37,393 nt of DNA from a bacterium (GTDB taxonomy: Bacteria; Planctomycetota; UBA8108; UBA1146): NCBI GenBank assembly GCA_029976805.1, contig JAPOLY010000020.1, positions 1 through 37,393 of the forward strand, read 5' to 3'. The notes under the pieces were generated by a model. That model made no database searches. It saw nothing but the letters and a program-made list of their open reading frames with translations, and was not told the DNA's origin. Below are positions 8,610 through 16,441 of the stretch, piece after piece. The position numbers and the translations under genes are program-made. The number at the start of each line of letters is the position of its first letter. The first letter of the stretch is position 1.

Positions 8610-9235
8610 CTTCTTACTTCTTCTTCCGTTCGCTCTCCATAGCCGTCGAGTCTCTCTCTCAGCCACTGGATCTCCTCGCGAACACCGGAATCTGTGACCT
8701 CTGGTTCGTACTGCTCTGGAAACTCTTCGTCTTGTGTTTCGATTCGAACCCGCTCCAGCTCTCTGGAGAACTCGGTTCCATAACTGAGATTCTGTACTTC
8801 TTCCGGATCGCAAATCTCGGAAAGCAGATCAACCCTGTTTGGAGATTGGGCCACAACGAGGACTCGCTCACCCACGCGGAACACAACCAGGTTCTGGCGA
8901 TTTCCAATGGGCTGTCGGGTCAATACCTTCATACGAGCGTCGGTTCCGGGAATCACACCTGGAAAGTACTTTCTTGCCAGCAATACCACTCCGACTCCGA
9001 GACCAGACAAAATCAAAATCGTTCCGATCGCTTCAAGCAATGACTGCAATCCCGCTGGGTTTGCGGCTCCATTTGCTGAGGGCAGGGCTGTGTTGTTTAC
9101 AGCTGCTGCCGAAGAAGATCCGCTGGCTCCATCCGTAATCGGAAACAACTGCGAATGGGCTTCTCCCGTTCCCAACATGACGAGAAGCAAAACGATTGAA
9201 ACGATGTGGAAGATCCTGAATCCCTGATTTTTCAT
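8606..9235 (-). CDS. fliO: Flagellar biogenesis protein FliO-like
   Basis: FliO helps assemble the FliPQR complex. The 209-residue protein has a signal peptide or first membrane helix (residues 8-28), a Ser/Ala/Asn-rich linker, a membrane helix near 65-85 (LEAIGTILILSGLGVGVVLLARKYF), then the FliO/FliZ beta domain (MKVLTRQPIGNRQNLVVFRVGERVLVVAQS). The last 70 residues are an acidic, charged extension. It begins at an ATG 67 bases after fliJ with GGGAG upstream. FliO sequences diverge strongly, so the call rests on the beta domain and on its position before fliP. Confidence 0.85.
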   Translation of the reverse strand: MKNQGFRIFHIVSIVLLLVMLGTGEAHSQLFPITDGASGSSSAAAVNNTALPSANGAANPAGLQSLLEAIGTILILSGLGVGVVLLARKYFPGVIPGTDARMKVLTRQPIGNRQNLVVFRVGERVLVVAQSPNRVDLLSEICDPEEVQNLSYGTEFSRELERVRIETQDEEFPEQYEPEVTDSGVREEIQWLRERLDGYGERTEEEVRS

Positions 9236-9302
9236 ACCCCGGCTCCCTTTCCCCGATGTTGAACTGATTCAACCTGTCTGTTGTGACTGCTGATCAATCA
9301 GA

Positions 9303-9752
9303 TCAACTCGCCTCACCCCTGAGTTCTCTTGCGACAAATTGCTGACAAGTTTCGCCATCCATTTGTCTTTCTTCTGATTTTTGTTTCTTCAACAGGTCGT
9401 CTGCATTTTTCCGTGTAATCAATGAATCCACTGAAGCGTGCCTGTTGTGGGCCGATTTGACCCGCTCTCTTGCGACATCGACGGTTTCCTGAAGACCCGT
9501 GATTTCCTTCGTCAGTCGCAATGCTTCTCGGCGCAGTCTTGCGGTGAACCTGCCGTGCAGTACAGGGTCATGACCATCTGCATTTTCAAAGATTTCGGAA
9601 GAAGCCTTCTTTTTTTCAGATTCCAACCTTTTGAGTTTTGCCAATCCCTCAAGAAGACCCGAACGTTTCTCCAAAAGCCTGGAGACCGCAGCCTCCAGTT
9701 CTGCTTCCCTGACCTTGAGGAGGGCATTCAATCTTTGAGCCGAAGACTTCAT
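9303..9752 (-). CDS. fliJ: Flagellar export chaperone FliJ-like coiled coil
   Basis: This 149-residue protein is almost entirely charged helix with heptad-like spacing, starting KSSAQRLNALLKVREAELEAA, which fits FliJ. FliJ is the central stalk of the export ATPase, comparable to the gamma subunit of F1, and recycles export chaperones. Sequence conservation in FliJ is low, so the call rests on coiled-coil character, length (140-150 is normal) and the position directly after fliI. Its ATG overlaps the fliI stop in ATGA. Confidence 0.82.
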   Translation of the reverse strand: MKSSAQRLNALLKVREAELEAAVSRLLEKRSGLLEGLAKLKRLESEKKKASSEIFENADGHDPVLHGRFTARLRREALRLTKEITGLQETVDVARERVKSAHNRHASVDSLITRKNADDLLKKQKSEERQMDGETCQQFVARELRGEAS

Positions 9753-11074
9753 GCTGATTTCACCGCCTCATTTTCAGAGACGAGAGCAATCAGACGATCT
9801 CGAGTTTGTTCAAACCCGGACTGTTCTTCCGGTGACTGTCGCAGGAATTTCTCAATCTGCGGCTTGAGTCGTGCGGCCCGATCCGCCCTGGCATCCTGAC
9901 CTTGCTTGAATGCACCCAATCGGATCAGATCTTCGATTTCCGAGTAGACCGCCAGCGATTCCTTGAGGCTCTTGGCCGCCTGCAGATGATCTTCCGCCAC
10001 TACCGCTGGCATCGTCCGACTGGTACTGACACAGGGATCGATGGGAGGAAACCAACCCTTGCTGGCGTAGTCTCTGGATAGCCAGATCTGCCCATCCAGA
10101 ATCCCCCGTACGGCATCGCCAATGGGGTCATGCTGGTCATCAGCCTCGACGAGGACCGAATAGAATGCCGTGATACTGGCACTCTCTCCCGGACCAGTCC
10201 GCTCCAACAGTTTTGGCATCATGGCGAAAACACTCGGGGTAAAGCCCCGGGTGGCAGGTGGCTCTCCCGCACTCAAACCCACTTCTCTCTGGGCAAGTGC
10301 GACACGAGTCAGGGAATCGACCAGCAACAGGACGTCCCTGCCACTGTTGCGAAACCATTCCGCGATGGAAGTAGCGACTTTTGCCGCTCTGATTCGAAGA
10401 ACCGCTGCTTCGTCACTGGTTGCGACGACGACCACAGTATTCTTGAGACCTTCCGGTCCGAGATCACGCTCAAGAAACTCCCGAACCTCACGGCCGCGCT
10501 CTCCGATGAGTGCGATGACCCGAATCGGCAAATCGGTGTTTCGTGCGATCATCCCGAGAAGAGTCGATTTGCCGACTCCACTCCCGGAAAAGATACCCAA
10601 TCTCTGGCCTCTGCCTGCGGTCAAGACGCCGTCAATGGCCCGAACACCGGTCGAAACCGGCTGCTCGATCAAAGACCTCTTCAGTGCAGGGGTCGGTTCA
10701 TTCTCTATTGGAAACCGGATGGTGCCTGTGATGGGACCCAGGCCATCAATCGGATTTCCCCTGGCATCGATCACTCTTCCCAGAAGCTCTTCCGATACGG
10801 GAACCGAAGGGATCTCACCATCATGAATCACTTCATCCATGGGGCCGATTCCATCAATTCCACATTCTGGAAGAAGGTGTGTCCGCTCACCGGAGAAACC
10901 GACGACTTCAGCGAGGGTTCGGGTTCCAGATCTCGACACGATTTCACATTCCGCACCGACTGGAAGAGCGATTCCTTCCGCCTCAACGAGAACTCCCGTT
11001 ACGGCGACGACCCTTCCCTGAACCCTGGCGAGTCCATCATTGCCAAGGCTATCCAGCGCGGAAATCAGATTCAT
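9749..11074 (-). CDS. fliI: Flagellum-specific export ATPase FliI
   Basis: FliI is the hexameric ATPase of flagellar type III export, related to the F1 beta subunit. The 441-residue chain has an N-terminal beta barrel, Walker A FSGSGVGKSTLLGMIAR near residues 160-176, the Walker B region LLLVDSLTRVALAQREVGLS and the signature GEPPATRGFTPSVFAMMPKL. ASKGWFPPIDPCVSTSRTMP follows in the C-terminal part. It is coupled by ATGA overlaps to fliH upstream and fliJ downstream. Length and motifs are typical. Confidence 0.96.
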   Translation of the reverse strand: MNLISALDSLGNDGLARVQGRVVAVTGVLVEAEGIALPVGAECEIVSRSGTRTLAEVVGFSGERTHLLPECGIDGIGPMDEVIHDGEIPSVPVSEELLGRVIDARGNPIDGLGPITGTIRFPIENEPTPALKRSLIEQPVSTGVRAIDGVLTAGRGQRLGIFSGSGVGKSTLLGMIARNTDLPIRVIALIGERGREVREFLERDLGPEGLKNTVVVVATSDEAAVLRIRAAKVATSIAEWFRNSGRDVLLLVDSLTRVALAQREVGLSAGEPPATRGFTPSVFAMMPKLLERTGPGESASITAFYSVLVEADDQHDPIGDAVRGILDGQIWLSRDYASKGWFPPIDPCVSTSRTMPAVVAEDHLQAAKSLKESLAVYSEIEDLIRLGAFKQGQDARADRAARLKPQIEKFLRQSPEEQSGFEQTRDRLIALVSENEAVKSA

Positions 11075-11913
11075 CCGGACACCCGGGTGTTTCGGATCAA
11101 TGCAGACTCAATCAAATCAAGTTGGGTGTCGATACAAAGATCGACATGACCTGTCTCACCTTTGACGCGACAACCACCTCTATGGATAGCCTCATGGCCA
11201 ATGACCTCAGCGGCTTCCGCACCACGAATTCGTTTCCCCAATTCAGGAAGAAACTCGATGACGGCTTCCAGATCTGCGGGGTGAACCTCAATACACAACC
11301 TTCGGCGATCAGAGATTCTCTGAATCGCCACCTCGATGTTTTCGAGTACCAGTTGAGGAAGGCGATCGATCTCTCGTCTGAGAATCCTCTCAGCGATACC
11401 TCTTGAGAGAGCCACTGTGTCCCTGCGCATCTCGCCGACAGTTCCACGCCATACCCGATCAAAATCACCAAGGCATTCATTCAACATTGCGGGAACGGTG
11501 CCACAAGATTCACCCAGAATCTCGCGCGCAGCTTTCTCAGTATTTTCACGGGCGATCCGGCGACTCTCCTCGAGTCCCCTCTGAACGCCTTCTTCATACC
11601 CGAGTTCATACCCCCCGCGACGTCCCTCTTCGGTAGCCTCTTTGCGAAGTGATTCGCATTCGACCAGAGCCTGCTGGCGTATTTTTGCAGCTTTGGCGTT
11701 GGCGTCCTCGATCTGGGTTGCGATGCGTTCTCTTTCCGCATCCCGAGCGACTTGAAGACGTCTCTGTTGCTCTTCGCCTTCAACCCTCAGTTGTCCCATC
11801 AGGTCGTCGTAAGCCTTCCTTAAAGATTCGAGCTCCAACCGCGCTTCAGCGATGGTTCTCTCATCAGGCTCATTCTCCGCCGGGAGATCGTGGCCGCGAG
11901 GTTCGTTTTCCAT
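11071..11913 (-). CDS. fliH: Flagellar export ATPase regulator FliH
   Basis: FliH forms a dimeric peripheral stalk that holds FliI near the export gate and restrains its ATPase. The 280-residue protein begins with an acidic segment, then a long charged coiled coil, then a glycine-spaced helix (GYELGYEEGVQRGLEE) of the kind known for FliH. The C-terminal globular part resembles the FliH/HrpE family (AERILRREIDRLPQLV, IEVHPADLEAV, GGCRVKGETGHVDLCIDTQLD). The ATG shares one base with the upstream fliF TGA. No fliG gene lies between fliF and fliH, where it is usually found. Confidence 0.9.
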   Translation of the reverse strand: MENEPRGHDLPAENEPDERTIAEARLELESLRKAYDDLMGQLRVEGEEQQRRLQVARDAERERIATQIEDANAKAAKIRQQALVECESLRKEATEEGRRGGYELGYEEGVQRGLEESRRIARENTEKAAREILGESCGTVPAMLNECLGDFDRVWRGTVGEMRRDTVALSRGIAERILRREIDRLPQLVLENIEVAIQRISDRRRLCIEVHPADLEAVIEFLPELGKRIRGAEAAEVIGHEAIHRGGCRVKGETGHVDLCIDTQLDLIESALIRNTRVSG

Positions 11914-13877
11914 CAGGAAACCTTCCCTGAATCTTCTCCACGTGTCTTGGAAATCACATCCGCCAAAGCAGGGTTCTGGTTGCGAATATCTGCGATGACT
12001 TTCTCGTCAATTTCTGGGCGGGTAGGTACTGTCGTTACAAGAACAGGAATCTCGCTTTCCTGATTCAAACCAGTGGTGATCAGTTCAAAAGCGGCGAAGG
12101 CGTCCTCAATATCTTCATTACCGATGGGACCTGCGATTCCATCGATCAACTGGAACAGCGCTTCACACTCCTCATTTTTGAGGCACTCGAAGATCTCCTG
12201 ACGATTTTCAGCGAGATCGAAAATCATCAGGGCAAGAATGTCGCTGCCAGGAAGGTTTTCCTCCTGGTTACCGACGATGGCCCTGAGAATCTCCAGGCGC
12301 TCTTCGAAGGTCTTTTGGTTGATCTGGTATACGACTGCCGGATTTTCACCGGAGTGGAAGGAAGATTGGAAGTTGTTTTGAGTGCTGACATTGTCAGCAG
12401 ACCTCTCGATGAAACCGCCGTGGAACCCTGTGATCGAATATCCCTTTTCGACGTCTTTCGGCCCGTCACGGAACATCAACACGACAAACAGAAGTGCGAT
12501 CACCGAGAAAAAGAAGATCGTCGTATTTTGTGAAGTTTCACCCGCCACTGCTCCGGTACCGTAGAACTCGGCGACTGAGAATGAAGAGCTGGCAAGTTGG
12601 CCATTTTCACCAATCAGATTGACTGGAACCACACGGGCAGTGACATCGTCGCCACGGAATGTCGCACGAAGATGCTCTTCAAGATGGCGAGCAATATCCC
12701 GGGTCATCGACTGGAAATTGTCTTGCGCAGGAATCGGGATGACCGGGTCGAAATTCAGATGCTGCATGGGGTCTGCCGGATCGAGCACTGCTTTTGCAGG
12801 ACCACGATCAATAAAGACGGTGACAGCCACATTCCGGGTGGAATCTTCTGCAACCGGATTCCAGCGTGAGCGGGACTGGGCATTCTTCAAGGCATCAAGA
12901 GTGACGATGTTGCTCGGGAGGGGACCCGTTACCGGGGTCAATTGAATCAGCTTGTCATTGATCTGGTCGATACTGGGCCACTCTTTGGGAAAGGAGTCAT
13001 TAAAGACGACTCTTTCATTCGAGAAAGGTGCAGACCCGACATCTACTTGAATCCTGTAGGACCCCTCTTCAAGGATGTTTGCCATGAACTGGGCAACTCT
13101 GTCCTCGATCACATTCACTTTGTTACGAAGATCTGCGGCGGTTGGCTGGCTGTTTCTGACGTCGTAAAATCTGCCGCTGGTATCGGAAAGTTGTACCGCA
13201 ACCTCAGGAACGTCCAATGCGACACTGACATGGGACTTGATCAGTTTGACCATTCCGCTGTCGAGTCCGTAATCCCTGCGGTCTTCATTGAGTTCGAGCT
13301 GGACACTCACCCGATTGATTCGGGTAAATTGGTTTTGGGAGTGCCTTTCCGCAGAAAGCCTGTTTGGAACGATGGTCGCAGCGGTGATTCCTTCAAACCT
13401 GGCGACTTCTTCTTCTGCAGATCGGACGATGTCATCGATTCTGCGATCCGATCTCTGGGACGCTTTTCCCCTGAAATCTGTCAATTCAGCGAGAGAGGTT
13501 CCAAAGTTGGTTTTGGCAACCGCAGTTTTCGCCTCTGGCTTCTCGAAAACTTCGACAAACCGGTCCAGAAAAGCGACGACTTTGGGAGTTCCACTCTTGG
13601 CGACCCTGAGTGTTCCCGCCTCGGTGTAGTCGTAGCGGATGTTTTCCTCTTCAAGGAATTGGATGACCTGGGTGTGCTGGGTACCAGGAACTTCCACCTC
13701 AGGAATTTCAATCAGACGGTCACCGTTCAGGAAAAACCCGTAAATGAAAAGGACCATTCCAAGGATCAGAATGACCCTTGCCCCCTGTCCCAGTTCTTCC
13801 CATGTCTTCTGAAACTGATGGGTGCTGGAGAGCGACTCTGAAGGAGACTTCCCTGAGCCGTCGAATTGTTGCGTCAT
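11913..13877 (-). CDS. fliF: Flagellar M-ring protein FliF with C-terminal FliG-like domain
   Basis: FliF builds the membrane MS-ring, the base on which rotor and export gate assemble. Residues 33-50 and about 453-470 are membrane helices. Between them lie two YscJ/FliF-like ring-building regions, including EEEVARFEGITAATIVPNRLS and LIKSHVSVALDVPEVAVQLS. The cytoplasmic tail is unusually long. Residues 547-597 align without gaps in spacing and hydrophobic pattern to the FliG N-terminal domain, and 627-642 (VIADIRNQNPALADVI) resembles the FliG motif ENPELADEIR. The chain is 654 residues; FliF is usually 520-570. It looks like a natural FliF-FliG fusion without the FliG torque domain. It is the first gene of the operon, with AGAGGG upstream of the ATG. 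The FliF call is firm; the FliG part is by-eye alignment. Confidence 0.88.
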   Translation of the reverse strand: MTQQFDGSGKSPSESLSSTHQFQKTWEELGQGARVILILGMVLFIYGFFLNGDRLIEIPEVEVPGTQHTQVIQFLEEENIRYDYTEAGTLRVAKSGTPKVVAFLDRFVEVFEKPEAKTAVAKTNFGTSLAELTDFRGKASQRSDRRIDDIVRSAEEEVARFEGITAATIVPNRLSAERHSQNQFTRINRVSVQLELNEDRRDYGLDSGMVKLIKSHVSVALDVPEVAVQLSDTSGRFYDVRNSQPTAADLRNKVNVIEDRVAQFMANILEEGSYRIQVDVGSAPFSNERVVFNDSFPKEWPSIDQINDKLIQLTPVTGPLPSNIVTLDALKNAQSRSRWNPVAEDSTRNVAVTVFIDRGPAKAVLDPADPMQHLNFDPVIPIPAQDNFQSMTRDIARHLEEHLRATFRGDDVTARVVPVNLIGENGQLASSSFSVAEFYGTGAVAGETSQNTTIFFFSVIALLFVVLMFRDGPKDVEKGYSITGFHGGFIERSADNVSTQNNFQSSFHSGENPAVVYQINQKTFEERLEILRAIVGNQEENLPGSDILALMIFDLAENRQEIFECLKNEECEALFQLIDGIAGPIGNEDIEDAFAAFELITTGLNQESEIPVLVTTVPTRPEIDEKVIADIRNQNPALADVISKTRGEDSGKVS

Positions 13878-13969
13878 CCCATTCCCTCTTTCCCGATCTC
13901 GTCTTCACTGACGGAAGACTTTCCCCTGATTCCGAATTTTTCACGGGTGATCCTGGGCCTTGTACCCCA

Positions 13970-13986
13970 TGCAGGTGCCGTGCCAA
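13970..13986 (-). promoter_or_regulatory. Sigma-54 promoter of the flagellar operon
   Basis: On the minus strand the sequence TTGGCACGGCACCTGCA fits the sigma-54 consensus TGGCAC-N5-TTGCA with one mismatch, and the GG and GC doublets are exactly 10 bases apart. Transcription would start near 13959, giving a leader of about 80 bases before the fliF ATG. Sigma-54 needs an ATP-driven activator of the FlrC/FleQ/NtrC kind, none of which is encoded in this window. Confidence 0.62.
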
Positions 13987-14060
13987 TCCGGTCGAAATTC
14001 GATTTCAACCCTGTCTCGCACCGCAAACCTGTTTCTTCACACCCTATGCTGTTTCATTCC

Positions 14061-14077
14061 GGGCAATGCCATTGCCC
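14061..14077. promoter_or_regulatory. 17-bp palindrome, possible activator site
   Basis: GGGCAATG-C-CATTGCCC is a perfect inverted repeat with a one-base centre, the form bound by dimeric regulators. Its centre is about 110 bases upstream of the predicted sigma-54 start site, the usual distance for an enhancer-binding protein. It could also act on the divergent CNNM gene. Confidence 0.45.
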
Positions 14078-14270
14078 TGTGTTGTTGCAACCCTGCTCGC
14101 ATTCGCACACAGGTGGCCCCAACCCGGAGAAAGGGTGACACATGCTTTATAAAGTGTAAAGTGCAAATTGAACCCGCTGATTCCGATAAAGTGTGTTTGT
14201 TGGGTTCGGGCCCCTCTTTTCGGGGTTCAGGGTATCCTGTGTGAGCCTTTGTGCTGGATTTGGGAGTTCT

Positions 14271-15362
14271 GTGACCTATTTGCTGATCGTCGTCTTTTTG
14301 ACCCTGGCGATATCCTTCTTCTGCTCTCTCCTCGAGGCGGTCCTGCTTTCCGTTTCCCTTGCCAGTCTCGAGGAACGTCGGGAAAAGAGCCGTGGAGTCG
14401 ACCTTTTGTACACCCTCAAGAAGGATCGACTCGATGATGCCCTCGGAGCGATCCTCATTCTCAATACCATCTCCCATACCGCTGGAGCTTCCTACGCGGG
14501 ATATCTGGTCGGGCAGCTGTCTCAGGCATGGGTGGGAGCTTTCTCCGCAGTCCTGACCTTTCTCATTCTGACCACCTCGGAAATCATCCCGAAAACCATC
14601 GGAGCGGTGCATTCCAAAAAACTCTCGGGACTGGTCGGATACTCACTGAAAATGCTGACCATTCTGCTGCGCCCGCTGGTTGCACTGACCAGCCGGTTGA
14701 CGCGATTCTTTGGAGGAATCAAGGGAGAACACGTCTCGAGGGGTGAAGTCGAGGCGATGATTGACATGGCCGGTGACGAAGGCACCCTCGCCCACCACGA
14801 AAAAGCGCTCTACAGAAACATACTCCGACTCGACGAAATCCGTGTGAAAGATGTGATGACTCCCCACACCGTTCTCGTCGACATGTGGCAGGAATCGACC
14901 GTTGAAGATCTCCTGGCCGAAAACAAACGGGGAAAACTGCCGAGTAGAATCCCCCTCTATGGCAAATCCAGAGACGAGGTCAGTGGATACATCCTCCTGC
15001 GAGAGGTCTTGACCGCTGCTCTGAGCGAGAAAACCTATTCCACCCCACTCGTGGAATTTCGCCGGGATATCCGCTTTATTCCCGAATTGGCGACTCTACG
15101 CAAAACCCTCGACGACCTGATCAGTGGTCAGGACCCCATCGCCATGGTCGCTGACGAGTTGGGGGGAACCTGCGGGGTGGTGACCACGGAAGATGTGTTT
15201 GAAACCATTCTCAGTATTGAGGTGGTCGACGAAAAAGACCGTTTCGAAGATCTTCAATCCCATGCTCAGGAACTGCGGGACAAACGAATCGAGCGGCTCA
15301 AGAGAGAGCGTCGCTTCCTCTCCAATGAAGAAGAGAACGATCATGACAAGGGTGGTTCCTGA
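14271..15362 (+). CDS. CNNM-type (DUF21) membrane protein with CBS domains
   Basis: The protein has an N-terminal CNNM/DUF21 membrane domain of about 180 residues, with helices including TYLLIVVFLTLAISFFCSLLEA and the conserved TSEIIPKTIGAVHSKKLSG. A linker (GEVEAMIDMAGDEGTLAHHE) and a CBS pair follow (VKDVMTPHTVLVDM, then MVADELGGTCGVVTTEDVFETIL). Relatives in bacteria and animals move or sense magnesium or other divalent ions; some were once called hemolysins. The usual C-terminal CorC_HlyC domain is absent, replaced by a short charged tail. I place the start at GTG 14271, with GGGAG just upstream and the first membrane helix immediately after. The frame is open upstream to 14193, but those residues look unlike the family. 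Length is 363 residues. Confidence 0.85.
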   Translation: MTYLLIVVFLTLAISFFCSLLEAVLLSVSLASLEERREKSRGVDLLYTLKKDRLDDALGAILILNTISHTAGASYAGYLVGQLSQAWVGAFSAVLTFLILTTSEIIPKTIGAVHSKKLSGLVGYSLKMLTILLRPLVALTSRLTRFFGGIKGEHVSRGEVEAMIDMAGDEGTLAHHEKALYRNILRLDEIRVKDVMTPHTVLVDMWQESTVEDLLAENKRGKLPSRIPLYGKSRDEVSGYILLREVLTAALSEKTYSTPLVEFRRDIRFIPELATLRKTLDDLISGQDPIAMVADELGGTCGVVTTEDVFETILSIEVVDEKDRFEDLQSHAQELRDKRIERLKRERRFLSNEEENDHDKGGS

Positions 15363-15472
15363 GCCGGGATCCAGTACCCTGTGTGACGAAGTCCTGGACC
15401 CGTTTCCGAACCTTCGGGCTGGTCCACGGTCCATGGATAAGAAAATCAAGGCACCGAGAAGTGATTCTGAGC

Positions 15473-15562
15473 GGTGGGGTGGCAGAGTGGTCGATTGCAC
15501 CGGTTTTGAAAACCGGCGGGGTGTAACAGCTCCCGTGGGTTCGAATCCCACCCCCACCGCCA
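15473..15562 (+). tRNA. tRNA-Ser (anticodon UGA), CCA encoded
   Basis: The sequence folds as a class II tRNA. The acceptor stem is GGTGGGG/CCCCACC, with a D stem GCA/TGC and an anticodon stem CCGGT/ACCGG around loop TTTGAAA (anticodon TGA, reading UCA). A long variable arm follows, then the T arm GTGGG-TTCGAAT-CCCAC. The long variable arm and discriminator G fit serine. CCA is encoded at 15560-15562. It lies 110 bases after the CNNM gene. No clear terminator follows. Confidence 0.96.
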
Positions 15563-15650
15563 ACACCATCGGCAAAGATCACCCTCTCACCCTTACTCTT
15601 TCCTTACCGTTTTCGGGGGGAATCGCTTTCAGGACCCAAAAGGAGGCGAC

Positions 15651-16331
15651 ATGAAAACGGTCACCCTTGCCGTCGGTCTCTCGACACTTGCAGTTCTCGC
15701 ATTCATGATCCTCGGCGACACCGCCATCTCCTCCAGAGTCAGTGAACTGGAAGGGAAACATGCCGAGATTGACGCCAACTTTGAAGAGATCAAATCTTCC
15801 CAGAAGTCGATGGACGGAACCCTCAAGGAATCTGCCAGACTCATCGAGCAGAATCGCCTGCAGATCGAGGAAGCCCGCCAAAAACAGAAAACCCTCTCCG
15901 ACGATTTGAAAGAAACCCGTGAGACACTGAATGGAGAAGTGGATCAACTGCGGAAACAGGGGAACTCGCTCCAGGATGGGCTTGAGCAGTTGGACACCCG
16001 TCAGCAGGATCTGGCCTCAGCACAGCAAACCGCCCAAGAAGAACAGGCCGAAACTCATGCCCGTTTGGATCAACAGGTGGAGCGATTGAAAACTGATCTG
16101 GAGACCACCAAGTCCGCCATGCAAAAGGCGAGAGTGGATGATCAAAAACTAGTTGAATCACTGAAGCAGCAGATTCGTGACCTCGAACAACAGGTGCAAT
16201 CATCCAGTCAAGACCGGGTCGACCTTGTCGTTCGACAGGGCCAAATGCAAAAGTTGCTGGAGGACCTCCTTCAATCGCAGGAAGCGATGCAACAAGAGCT
16301 CGAAATTCTGAAATCACGCCCCTTGCCCTGA
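15651..16331 (+). CDS. Membrane-anchored coiled-coil protein of unknown function
   Basis: The 226-residue protein has one N-terminal hydrophobic segment (residues 4-22), which is either a membrane anchor or an uncleaved signal. The rest is one long Gln/Glu/Lys-rich coiled coil with no cysteine. The ATG is preceded by an excellent AAGGAGG. Nothing in the sequence points to an enzyme. Such proteins often act as envelope spacers or scaffolds, but no family is recognised and no function is assigned. It stands alone between the tRNA and metH. Confidence 0.8.
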   Translation: MKTVTLAVGLSTLAVLAFMILGDTAISSRVSELEGKHAEIDANFEEIKSSQKSMDGTLKESARLIEQNRLQIEEARQKQKTLSDDLKETRETLNGEVDQLRKQGNSLQDGLEQLDTRQQDLASAQQTAQEEQAETHARLDQQVERLKTDLETTKSAMQKARVDDQKLVESLKQQIRDLEQQVQSSSQDRVDLVVRQGQMQKLLEDLLQSQEAMQQELEILKSRPLP

Positions 16332-16441
16332 CCCCTGAAAAGGTCGCAAGAGACACTTTCAATCTGTACCAGATCACTATCCCTGCTCTCGGACCGCATT
16401 TATATTGAGTTCAGGTGTAAACCCAAACAGGAGCAGCCCCA

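Larger units (their letters stand above)
13878..14270. other. 393-base divergent control region between fliF and the CNNM gene
   Basis: No gene is supported here. It holds the leader and sigma-54 promoter of the flagellar operon (13970-13986), a 17-bp palindrome (14061-14077), and three TAAAGTG copies (14150-14192). I could not find a convincing sigma-70 promoter for the rightward CNNM gene; a weak TATCCT at 14233 lacks a matching -35. Confidence 0.6.

Noticed and set aside
8610-8813. Arg-rich N-terminal extension of fliP
   Set aside because: It lies entirely over fliO in another frame; the signal peptide after TTG 8609 gives a normal FliP.
14150-14190. Sigma-28 promoter (TAAAGTGC ... CCGATAA) before the CNNM gene
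   Set aside because: The elements resemble the consensus, but the spacer is 17 bases instead of 11.
15096-15582. Minus-strand reading frames over the tRNA-Ser gene (GFEPTGAVTPRRFSKP and similar)
   Set aside because: They are the antisense reading of a tRNA gene, a well-known false call; the tRNA fold explains the sequence.
16332-16441. Cobalamin or SAM riboswitch before metH
   Set aside because: Only 110 bases are available and no B12-box or SAM-type core could be recognised.
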